Positions 8,519 through 15,517 of a DNA stretch of 64,000 nucleotides are shown piece after piece. The notes beneath the pieces were generated by a model that was not told the DNA's origin, ran no database searches, and saw only the letters and a list, made by a program, of their open reading frames with translations. Position numbers and translations under genes: made by a program. The stretch comes from Salinispirillum marinum. GTDB lineage: Bacteria > Pseudomonadota > Gammaproteobacteria > Pseudomonadales > Natronospirillaceae. Each line of letters starts with the position of its first letter. Positions within the stretch are counted from its first letter, which is position 1. The stretch lies in assembly GCF_042651565.1 (NCBI RefSeq), contig NZ_JBHSDF010000003.1; one strand, given 5' to 3'.

Positions 8519-9915
8519 GTACGATCCTTTTCTGCTGCCATAAATCGCTCCAAACGTGCACTGAGCTGGGATTGAATCCACGCTGCTAACGCCTGCTGAT
8601 GATGTGACTTCCAACGGCCATTTTGTAAGGTCTTCACCCATTTCAATAGCTGAATCTGTGCGCTACGATCCCATTGTTCAGCGGTATTATGGAGTGTAAA
8701 GGCCGAGCGCTCGGCGTGGGGTTTAACCCACAGCTGTTGCACAAAACTCAGGGCTCTCGACATGACCACCAGGGGAAAGTTCGGATGTTTCACCGGCCCG
8801 ATAAAGGTTTTTTCCTGACTCAAACGAAACAGCCCCCAGCGCTGACCCGGCTTTTGCTTGGTGGCCAACCAGCCACTGGCAGATCCCACGACACCACCGG
8901 ACACAGCACCCAGCAATAGAGATGCGCCACCCAACCCAACATCAATGGCCAAGCCAGCCGCAGCACCAGCGGCCGCACTCACCAGCAACAAGTCCTTTTG
9001 TTTTAACCCCCATAAATACCAGGTTTCCGTGCGCATCAGATTATGCGCATCAAGTGCCCAGTCCGCTATGCGATCGACCTCCGTCGACTGAAAATGCCAG
9101 AGGTCGAGGAGACTGTGAAACCATTGACGTTCGGCATCATCCAGCTTCTGCCGCAAAATCTCTTCGGCTTTAAGGCCACTGGCACGATGTAAGGCATGCA
9201 TAGGCTCGCGGCGATCCATTTGCTCACACCAATACTGGGCTAAACGTATACTAACGTCCTTCAACCTTTGCTGCTGGCGCTGTTCCAAACCGGCACACAA
9301 TTCAGCCATGGCGTCAGACCAACCCAAACGCAACTCGCCAATCGCACGCAATAACGTCAACCGGGCCGGTAAGTCAGCGGTGAGCGGATTAAATACCCTG
9401 ACCCACTGAAAATACTGCTCTAAGGTGCCCAGCCACTCCGTTCGTTCCTCGCCGACCGTCATCGGATTGATGACCGCCATGCGAGGCTGTCCGGTCCAGC
9501 GCAGAATCTCCATTTCCGCTTCGTCTGCGGCGGTAACCGGCTGTGCCGCATCCACGACATATAAAATGCCGGCACCCGCCATAATGGGCGTCAACAAGGC
9601 GACTTCGTCAGGAAACCTTGCTGCGTGCGTGGGCTCGGCGAGAAACTCTTTGATCCGTGCTGGCCGTTGCGCCGGATTGACCGCCACACTGGTCAGCCAG
9701 TCAAGCACTTGGTGAGGACGCTGAAACCCCGGCGTATCGGTCAATTGTAGGAGCGTTTTTCCATGCCACTTAAAATAGAAGCTGTCCGCTTGCCTCGTGG
9801 TCCCGGATTCCAGCCCCACCTGCACCGTATCATCCTCAACTAAGGTAGACACCATCGAGGACTTACCCTTGTTGGGGTGACCTACCACGCATAGATGGGG
9901 TGCCAATCGTTGCAT
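8506..9915 (-). CDS. DUF3482 family membrane-associated GTPase
   Basis: The 469-residue protein has an N-terminal TrmE/Era-like GTPase domain: G1 GHPNKGKS (12-19), a conserved TTR around residues 39-41 and G3 DTPG (60-63). The G4 position, normally NKxD, reads NPMT (150-153), so guanine recognition is unusual. Residues ~309-351 form a long Gly/Ala-rich hydrophobic segment, likely inserting into the membrane, in the DUF3482 region. Proteins of this type sit next to DUF2868 genes in many gamma- and betaproteobacteria, and their role is not established. Here it starts 6 bp after the DUF2868 gene and overlaps the hydrolase start. Confidence 0.82.
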   Translation of the reverse strand: MQRLAPHLCVVGHPNKGKSSMVSTLVEDDTVQVGLESGTTRQADSFYFKWHGKTLLQLTDTPGFQRPHQVLDWLTSVAVNPAQRPARIKEFLAEPTHAARFPDEVALLTPIMAGAGILYVVDAAQPVTAADEAEMEILRWTGQPRMAVINPMTVGEERTEWLGTLEQYFQWVRVFNPLTADLPARLTLLRAIGELRLGWSDAMAELCAGLEQRQQQRLKDVSIRLAQYWCEQMDRREPMHALHRASGLKAEEILRQKLDDAERQWFHSLLDLWHFQSTEVDRIADWALDAHNLMRTETWYLWGLKQKDLLLVSAAAGAAAGLAIDVGLGGASLLLGAVSGGVVGSASGWLATKQKPGQRWGLFRLSQEKTFIGPVKHPNFPLVVMSRALSFVQQLWVKPHAERSAFTLHNTAEQWDRSAQIQLLKWVKTLQNGRWKSHHQQALAAWIQSQLSARLERFMAAEKDRTWLM

Positions 9916-9921
9916 AAAGCG

Positions 9922-11007
9922 CTACGCCTTTGTAAGCCAAGTTAAGCCATGTTGACGGGCAAACGCCTGCCAACTCGCCAGGTGCCGAGCACTGTGCGCA
10001 TGGCTGTCGCCATGTACATAAAGCGCTTGTTCAGGTTGCCAGACCTGTTGAGCCTTAGCGATCCAGTCGCCGAGTTCTGCGACCGGCGAACGCCCGGCTA
10101 ACACATGCCAAACCATTCGGCGAGGTCGGATCTGCTCCACTGCACGCCAGCGCTCAAGGTCGACTTGCCATATTTGATCGCCCAACACCACCGCAGAAAA
10201 GCCAGCGCTAAGAGACTGTTCCCAGTCCAGCATGAATGCATCTTCCCACTGGCCGAAAGGCGCTTCTAACAGAGTTTGCTCGGAGCGATGGAGCGGTCTG
10301 GCATCGTGCGTTGACTGTACAGCTACGGCTTGCAGAGATAAGCGTTTCCAGCGGTAAAAACAGTATGTCCCCAGCAGCACACGAGGTAGGAAGTTATAAG
10401 CCAATATATTCGCCAGCAGAAAAGGCCACCATGCACCCGCAAGTTCTGTATTGCCTGATTGGGGCGCAATGCGAACAAAACGGGTAGCATCCAGAACGTC
10501 CGCATTGGGTACCGCTGCCGACCACCACCCCGCCCAAGGAAAAGCAATCGTGTGCACGAAGGACGTCAAATGCACGGTTGTGAGGGCCAAGGTTGAACTC
10601 CAACCAAACGCCAAATCAGAAAATAATAGGAGCAGCAAAAACGTAGCCATCAACGCGAGGGCAAAAAGAGCCCACGCCCATTGCAGCAACATGGCCAAGT
10701 GCCAACGTTGCAAAGACGTTGGCTGCCAATACGCCGTGCCCCGCCACCACGTTAAAACCCATGGACGACGACCACCAAACATTAGCCATATCAAAGCAAT
10801 CAGTGAACCCATAAAAGGCAATCCGGCCCACAACAGCCACAACCAGAGGACATTAATACGTCCGTCCGGCGCGTAACTCAATCCTCCAAGGGCGACGAAC
10901 ACCCCCAACAGCGGAGCCATCGCCCAAACCCATAGGGGGAACGTCAACTCACCCGCTATAATGGAAGAAACCCTCACTGATTCGTTGCCTGAACCCATGC
11001 AAACCAT
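9922..11007 (-). CDS. DUF2868 family multi-pass membrane protein
   Basis: The 361-residue protein has two hydrophobic hairpins in the N-terminal half (segments near residues 25-45, 52-75 and 104-128, with more to ~205). A soluble C-terminal part of ~150 residues follows, rich in Trp and ending in a KA tail. The pairing with the DUF3482 GTPase immediately downstream is the usual genomic signature of DUF2868. Family members I know of are longer (~450 residues), so the N-terminal part may be reduced or the true start may lie elsewhere. Two ATGs (11007 and 10998) are possible, and neither has a strong ribosome binding site. Function is unknown; a membrane partner for the GTPase is the simplest guess. 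Confidence 0.7.
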   Translation of the reverse strand: MVCMGSGNESVRVSSIIAGELTFPLWVWAMAPLLGVFVALGGLSYAPDGRINVLWLWLLWAGLPFMGSLIALIWLMFGGRRPWVLTWWRGTAYWQPTSLQRWHLAMLLQWAWALFALALMATFLLLLLFSDLAFGWSSTLALTTVHLTSFVHTIAFPWAGWWSAAVPNADVLDATRFVRIAPQSGNTELAGAWWPFLLANILAYNFLPRVLLGTYCFYRWKRLSLQAVAVQSTHDARPLHRSEQTLLEAPFGQWEDAFMLDWEQSLSAGFSAVVLGDQIWQVDLERWRAVEQIRPRRMVWHVLAGRSPVAELGDWIAKAQQVWQPEQALYVHGDSHAHSARHLASWQAFARQHGLTWLTKA

Positions 11008-11146
11008 GACTTGTAGATAGGGAAGATAGCGAAAGTGTGCCAGATCTGGCGCGCCACTGCACCACTATAACATTTGACCTGAACACGAAGAGCGCGTTAG
11101 AAAGTACCGAACTATTAATCGACTGTTTGCACTAGGAGAGAACACC

Positions 11147-11305
11147 ATGCACACAAAAAGTCTTTGGCTACTGATCGTCGTACTGTCCCTGACCGCTTGC
11201 GCGGGAAAACCTGTACCAGAACCACAAGCCGACGATTGGCAGGAAAGGATGCAACAACAGCGTGACCGGGCGTTTGACGAATTGGATCGCCAAACCGGCC
11301 AGTAA
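11147..11305 (+). CDS. Small lipoprotein, 52 residues
   Basis: ATG at 11147 follows AGGAG (11134-11138) at an ideal distance. The frame runs 52 codons to TAA. The N-terminus is a lipoprotein signal (MHTKSLWLLIVVLSL) with lipobox LTAC, giving a mature N-terminal Cys at residue 18. The mature part is only ~35 residues, starting AGKPVPEPQ, and then becomes a charged, helix-prone stretch with several Gln and Arg. Residue 19 is Ala, so outer-membrane sorting by Lol is expected. No family is recognised. It lies between the divergent DUF2868 gene and the convergent ribE gene and appears to be a single transcription unit. Confidence 0.75.
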   Translation: MHTKSLWLLIVVLSLTACAGKPVPEPQADDWQERMQQQRDRAFDELDRQTGQ

Positions 11306-11311
11306 ACCGAC

Positions 11312-11923
11312 TTACAAGCCGCGCTGTGCCAACATACGTTCAACCGTATCAACCACAGCTCGAGTTTGGCTGTCGATTTCGATGTTAACCACCATACCCG
11401 CTGCCGCGTGACCGAAATTGGTGAGCTGCAAGGTTTCCGGGATCAGACTTACAGTAAAACCTTCCGCCGTGAGATCGACGATGGTCAGGGACGCACCATC
11501 CACACCGATATAGCCTTTGCTGAACAAATAAGGTCGCAACGCTTCCGGGACGTCTATGGTTAACAATCGCCCATGGCCCAAAATGTCGACTTTAGCCACT
11601 TTGCCCATCGTCGCAACATGACCCGAAAGCAAGTGACCGCCCACCTCATCCTGACCCTTCATGGCCCGCTCAAAGTTGAGGGAATCGCCGACTTTTGCCT
11701 GCCCTAAGGACGTTAACTGCAAAGACGTTTGCATCACATCAAAGTCAACCACGTTGCCTTGCAGACCCACCACCGTCAAACACACACCATTTAATGCAAC
11801 GGATGCACCGCGTTCGACGTCTTCAATTTTTCCCTCCGGAAAGGACACCTTGAGCCGCACCAAGTCTTGATCCGGCGCAACCTGAACGACTGTTGCCTTA
11901 CCCTGCACAATGCCTGTGAACAT
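11312..11923 (-). CDS. ribE: Riboflavin synthase alpha subunit
   Basis: This enzyme dismutates two 6,7-dimethyl-8-ribityllumazine molecules to riboflavin. The start MFTGIVQG at 11923 has GAGGG upstream. The 203-residue product carries the two lumazine-binding barrel repeats, with the paired motifs SVALNGVCLTV and GVDGASLTIVD. The gene is called ribC in E. coli nomenclature and ribE elsewhere. It is the second gene after the DUF2185 gene (8 bp gap). The other riboflavin genes are not in the window, and no FMN riboswitch was seen upstream. Confidence 0.95.
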   Translation of the reverse strand: MFTGIVQGKATVVQVAPDQDLVRLKVSFPEGKIEDVERGASVALNGVCLTVVGLQGNVVDFDVMQTSLQLTSLGQAKVGDSLNFERAMKGQDEVGGHLLSGHVATMGKVAKVDILGHGRLLTIDVPEALRPYLFSKGYIGVDGASLTIVDLTAEGFTVSLIPETLQLTNFGHAAAGMVVNIEIDSQTRAVVDTVERMLAQRGL

Positions 11924-11930
11924 AAAACCC

Positions 11931-12269
11931 TCAATCTGGGATGTTGTAATCCGTAACGGGAACCCAATCATTGCGCCCGGGCAACCGCTCCCAGACACTG
12001 CCTACTTCAGAGCACTCAAGTAGGCTTGAGATACTGGGATCCAATCGCTCCATACAGTCCAGCGGCGCCACCAAAGCGCTGCCCTCCTGCATTAAAAACT
12101 CGTCTGATTCCAAACCTGAGTAGAACCGGAAACCCGTGTCATTCACGTGGTTCGGATTTTCTTTGTAGAAAAAGCGGATTGGCATCGGCTGCTCATTGAG
12201 TATCATGCTGGAGGCGAGACACAGGTGCCCGCTCGACATCACGGCTACTGACCGACCAATTTCACTCAT
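11931..12269 (-). CDS. DUF2185 domain protein (Imm33-like)
   Basis: The start at 12269 (MSEIGRSVAVMSSGHLC) gives 112 residues and fits a TATAAT promoter 34 bp upstream. An open frame continues upstream of that, but across the promoter. The central segment (PIRFFYKENPNHVNDTGFRF and the following acidic ESDEFL) and the C-terminal GSVWERLPG match the DUF2185/Imm33 fold. Some members act as immunity proteins in polymorphic toxin systems; many stand-alone copies have no known role. No toxin gene is nearby. Co-transcription with ribE is inferred from the 8 bp spacing. Confidence 0.7.
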   Translation of the reverse strand: MSEIGRSVAVMSSGHLCLASSMILNEQPMPIRFFYKENPNHVNDTGFRFYSGLESDEFLMQEGSALVAPLDCMERLDPSISSLLECSEVGSVWERLPGRNDWVPVTDYNIPD

Positions 12270-12302
12270 TACTGCGCCTACACTGTTGCCAAAAGGGCGC
12301 GC

Positions 12303-12308
12303 ATTATA
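12303..12308 (-). promoter_or_regulatory. -10 element for the DUF2185-ribE unit
   Basis: Perfect TATAAT on the minus strand, followed by a GCGCGCCC discriminator. The -35 region is poor (TCTCAA or similar at 17-18 bp). The GC-rich discriminator suggests growth-rate or stringent control. Confidence 0.5.
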
Positions 12309-12690
12309 TAGACCGGATTCCGTCTTTGAGAACCCCCCTAAGTCCCTTTTTCGTGTGAAGAAAAAAACTCTCCAACAGATCAACTGCTTACAAATGTTAC
12401 ATTTTGTAAACGCCCACCAACAGCATGCTCAGTCTTGCCAAAGGGGCACAAGGAAGATCAGAATTGCGGCCTGTTTGCTGTCATAGAAAAGAAAAGAGCA
12501 CAGAAAAAAAGAAAAAACGAGGTACACTTGCTATATTAGAGTAATATATTAACCAGTGTTCATTTTCCCTATCGGTCAACTTATTTTGTGAAATCCGTCA
12601 TAAAATGAATCCACTAGGCAATTTTCACCCTATAGTAGTATCAACGTCGTCTGAAAACTGTCGATCCAGAGGAATACAGAGGAATAAAGG
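12309..12690. other. Intergenic region upstream of the 62-residue protein
   Basis: No gene was found. The region is A/T-rich and contains an imperfect dyad TTACAAATGT/ACATTTTGTAA (12388-12409), a poly-A tract (12503-12517) and a short palindrome TAATATATTA (12542-12551). These look like regulatory DNA, but no regulator can be assigned. Confidence 0.5.
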
Positions 12691-12879
12691 ATGGATGTGC
12701 AATCACAGCTAGCATCACTTGAACAAGCCATTACCGACGCTGAAGAGCGTAAGCGCGAATTCGTGCGCGACCACCCCAATGGCACCGGAGATAAAACCGA
12801 GCGCACCAAACTATACACCGATGTAGAGCGCGCGCGCCGGGCCTTACGGGAATTTAAAGTTAAGAATCAATTGGTTTAA
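12691..12879 (+). CDS. Small coiled-coil protein, 62 residues
   Basis: ATG at 12691 is preceded by GAGGA (12679-12683). The product is highly charged and helix-prone (LASLEQAITDAEERKREFV, then a Gly/Asn turn HPNGTGDK, then a second helix), which suggests a two-helix hairpin. It has no signal peptide or Cys residues. I do not recognise the family. It precedes the M61 peptidase gene by 47 bp and may be co-transcribed with it. Confidence 0.65.
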   Translation: MDVQSQLASLEQAITDAEERKREFVRDHPNGTGDKTERTKLYTDVERARRALREFKVKNQLV

Positions 12880-12926
12880 TCTGGCCGTACAGGTCTGTTT
12901 TTTTCGGACACCATAGGCTGTCACGC

Positions 12927-14720
12927 ATGGTATCGAAGTCGCCACGTTATTCTATTTGCCCGGCAGACCCTGCCGGGCACAATTTTGTCGTATCCATTCT
13001 TATTCCTGACCCTGCACCGGAACAAATGTTCTGGTTGCCTGCCTGGATTCCAGGTTCCTATATGGTGCGTGACTTTGCGCGCCACATAATTGGCTTGCAA
13101 GCGACCGACAACACTGGTGCACACATTGAGTTGGAGCAACTCGACAAGCAGACATGGCGCGCGCACCACACGAACACTTCGGTTCTGAAACTCACCTACC
13201 AAGTGTATGCTTGGGACCTGTCGGTACGCACCGCCTTTCTTGACCAATCCCGAGCCTTTTTCAACGGTAGCAGTGTATTTCTCGCCGTCAAAGGTCGAGA
13301 ACAGGACCCGTGTTTGGTGCACATTGCGCCCCCTGCTGAGCCCGTTGATGGGGTGTGGCGCGTCGCCACGGCGCTACCTGCATTAACGGTAGACCCATAT
13401 GGCTTTGGTGAGTATCAAGCAGAGAGCTACGATGCGTTGATCGATCACCCGGTCGAGATCAGTGATCATCAACCCGGCACTTTCCATGTTAACAATGTGC
13501 CGCATCAGATCGTCTTATCCGGTCGGCACAATGCGGATACGGATCGACTGCAGAATGACTTACAAAAGATTTGCCAGCAGCATATTAACTTTTGGCAGAT
13601 TCCAGCACCGATGGATCAGTATGTATTTATGACCGCCGTTGTCGGCTCTGGCGCGGGCGGCTTGGAACATCGAGCCAGTACCGCGTTGATGGCCAGTCGG
13701 AATGACTTGCCCTATCGCGGGATGAAGGACACCACCTCCGGCTACCGCAATTATCTGAGTCTGTGCTCGCACGAATACTTTCATACCTGGAACGTAAAGC
13801 GCTTAAAACCACGTCGTTTCATACCCTATCAACTCGACAAAGAAAGCTACACCGAACTGCTCTGGTGGTTCGAAGGCATCACGTCGTACTACGACGATCT
13901 CGGTGTAGTGCGCGCCGGCTGCATGTCCGCAGAACATTACTTGGAAGCCTTAGCACAAACCTTTACCCGGGTGCACCGTGGCGTGGGTCGGACCAAACAA
14001 AGTATGGCCGAAAGCAGCTTCAATGCGTGGACCAAGTTTTACCAGCAAGATGAAAATGCTGCCAATGCGATTGTCAGCTATTACAGCAAAGGGGCTCTGT
14101 TTGCGCTGTATCTGGACCTGAGCATTCGGCAACGTACGCAAGGCCGCCAAAGTCTGGACGACCTGGTGCGCGCGGTATGGCAAACGCACAGTACCGACGG
14201 CGTACCCGAAAGAGGCATTCCCGTGGTGGCCGCGCAAGTGATCGCCTGTGACCTTTCCGATGTCTTCGCGCTTGGACTGTATGACACCGAAGACCTGCCA
14301 CTTGCGCCGCTGCTGGCCGAGTTTGGTGTTCAGATGATCTGGGGTACGCCCCGTAATCTTCAACAGCCAGGTGGCCAAAGCACCCAACTCAAGTCCGACG
14401 CGTTGTGTCTCGGCGTGCGCTTCGAGCAACACCCTTTAGGAGCCAAGGTTGCTGTCGTGCACACCGACAGCCCAGCCCACAAGGCGGGCATTTCCGCAGG
14501 CGACATCATCATTGCAATCGATCAATTGCAAACCGACGCTGCACGGATTGACGCGCAACTCGCGCGATATCAAGCCGGGGACAAAATCAACATCCACCTG
14601 TTCCGCCGTGACGAACTGCGTGAACACCACGCAACGTTGGCCGTGGGCGCTCAAACAACCTGCGTGCTGTCGCTGCACGATCGATATAAGGTATCTTTAT
14701 GGTTGGAAATCGACGCATGA
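12927..14720 (+). CDS. M61 family metallopeptidase with C-terminal PDZ domain
   Basis: The 597-residue protein has the M61 N-terminal beta domain, then the zinc site HEYFH (282-286) within HEYFHTWNVKRLKPR, with the third ligand likely Glu316 in WWFEGIT. GGLEHR (245-250) is a family signature. A PDZ domain occupies about residues 485-570 (HTDSPAHKAGISAGDIII). M61 includes glycyl aminopeptidases. No signal peptide is evident, so it is probably cytoplasmic. The start ATG has only a weak ribosome binding site. Its last 22 bp overlap the DUF1499 gene. Confidence 0.88.
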   Translation: MVSKSPRYSICPADPAGHNFVVSILIPDPAPEQMFWLPAWIPGSYMVRDFARHIIGLQATDNTGAHIELEQLDKQTWRAHHTNTSVLKLTYQVYAWDLSVRTAFLDQSRAFFNGSSVFLAVKGREQDPCLVHIAPPAEPVDGVWRVATALPALTVDPYGFGEYQAESYDALIDHPVEISDHQPGTFHVNNVPHQIVLSGRHNADTDRLQNDLQKICQQHINFWQIPAPMDQYVFMTAVVGSGAGGLEHRASTALMASRNDLPYRGMKDTTSGYRNYLSLCSHEYFHTWNVKRLKPRRFIPYQLDKESYTELLWWFEGITSYYDDLGVVRAGCMSAEHYLEALAQTFTRVHRGVGRTKQSMAESSFNAWTKFYQQDENAANAIVSYYSKGALFALYLDLSIRQRTQGRQSLDDLVRAVWQTHSTDGVPERGIPVVAAQVIACDLSDVFALGLYDTEDLPLAPLLAEFGVQMIWGTPRNLQQPGGQSTQLKSDALCLGVRFEQHPLGAKVAVVHTDSPAHKAGISAGDIIIAIDQLQTDAARIDAQLARYQAGDKINIHLFRRDELREHHATLAVGAQTTCVLSLHDRYKVSLWLEIDA

Positions 14721-15184
14721 ACTCATGGCTCACGCTATTGTTGATTGTGGGTGTGGTGTATACCGTACTGCGCGTGATCATAATTCCACTGGTACCACCC
14801 AAGATGATCGGCTTGACCGCCAGTGGACACCTGCAACCCTGCCCGAACACCCCAAATTGTGTGTCCAGTCAGGCATCGCCCAGCTCCAGCGCTTATGTTG
14901 CTCCACTCGTGTTCAATCCAACGCTGGGCCATCCCATGGATCAACTGCGTACAATACTGGCTGAGATGGGTCGTAACGACATCATGACCGATTCACAACA
15001 ATACATGCACAGTGTTTTTGTATCGCCTCTGATGGGGTACAGAGATGACGTCGAATTCCTGCTCCTGAACGACGGTAACTCGGTCCAGGTGCGCAGTGCC
15101 TCTAGAATTGGTCGGGAAGACTTCCAAGCCAACCGTAAACGCATCGAAGCCCTCCGCCAGCGCATCCAAAACCGCTCAATCTAG
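14699..15184 (+). CDS. DUF1499 family membrane-anchored protein
   Basis: ATG at 14699 follows AAGG with a 7-base gap; an alternative ATG at 14717 overlaps the M61 stop as ATGA. The product of 161 residues has one N-terminal transmembrane helix (about residues 8-30). A DUF1499 domain follows, beginning with the conserved CPNTPNCVSSQ and ending with the SASRIGREDFQANRKRI block. DUF1499 proteins are common in Proteobacteria and plants and have no firm function. Overlap with the M61 gene implies coupled translation. Confidence 0.82.
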   Translation: MVGNRRMNSWLTLLLIVGVVYTVLRVIIIPLVPPKMIGLTASGHLQPCPNTPNCVSSQASPSSSAYVAPLVFNPTLGHPMDQLRTILAEMGRNDIMTDSQQYMHSVFVSPLMGYRDDVEFLLLNDGNSVQVRSASRIGREDFQANRKRIEALRQRIQNRSI

Positions 15185-15517
15185 TCTTTTAGCCGAAGGG
15201 CTCAGATTCCTGCGCCGCCTCTCCTACTCAATAAATACACAGCCTGTTGAATCCAGCGTACTGCAGACGGCCGAAAAACATGCGTCTTGTATCAAGAAAT
15301 GGCCTCTTGTTGACAACATCAACACTCAAAATGGCAAATCTATACTTGCATTTCGTTGATGATTCATTAATGTATTGTTTATGTTGAGGCCAAAAAAAGA
15401 AAAAACACGGTACATTCTCAACCTTGGCATCGACGACACCAAGAATGCACCAGGGACCTAGACCCTCACATTGACGTGCTCAATTACTCCTCAAAACAAC
15501 TAACTAGGAGACTGTTC
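15185..15517. other. Intergenic region upstream of the 5-oxoprolinase gene
   Basis: No gene was found. It contains TTGACA (15309-15314) and a TATACT further on, too far apart to pair as one promoter. CATCAAC and GTTGATG arms are separated by ~31 bp. The A-rich segment at 15391-15406 resembles one at 12503-12517. The region is A/T-rich and has the look of a regulated promoter, but no operator can be named. Confidence 0.45.

Noticed and set aside
10451..10876. Open frame antisense to the DUF2868 gene
   Set aside because: It has no ribosome binding site and its composition mirrors the opposite strand's codon pattern.
11924..12302. FMN riboswitch for ribE
   Set aside because: The upstream space is filled by the DUF2185 gene and its short leader; no RFN-like conserved blocks were seen.
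12503..12527. Shared A-rich motif with 15391-15413 as a mobile or regulatory repeat
   Set aside because: The match is mainly a poly-A/G tract with a short GGTACA; low complexity makes chance likely.
12517..12535. Sigma-54 promoter (GG...GC)
   Set aside because: The GG to GC spacing is 7 instead of 10 bases.
13950..14432. Open frame antisense to the M61 peptidase gene
   Set aside because: A shadow of the real gene; no start signal or recognisable domain.
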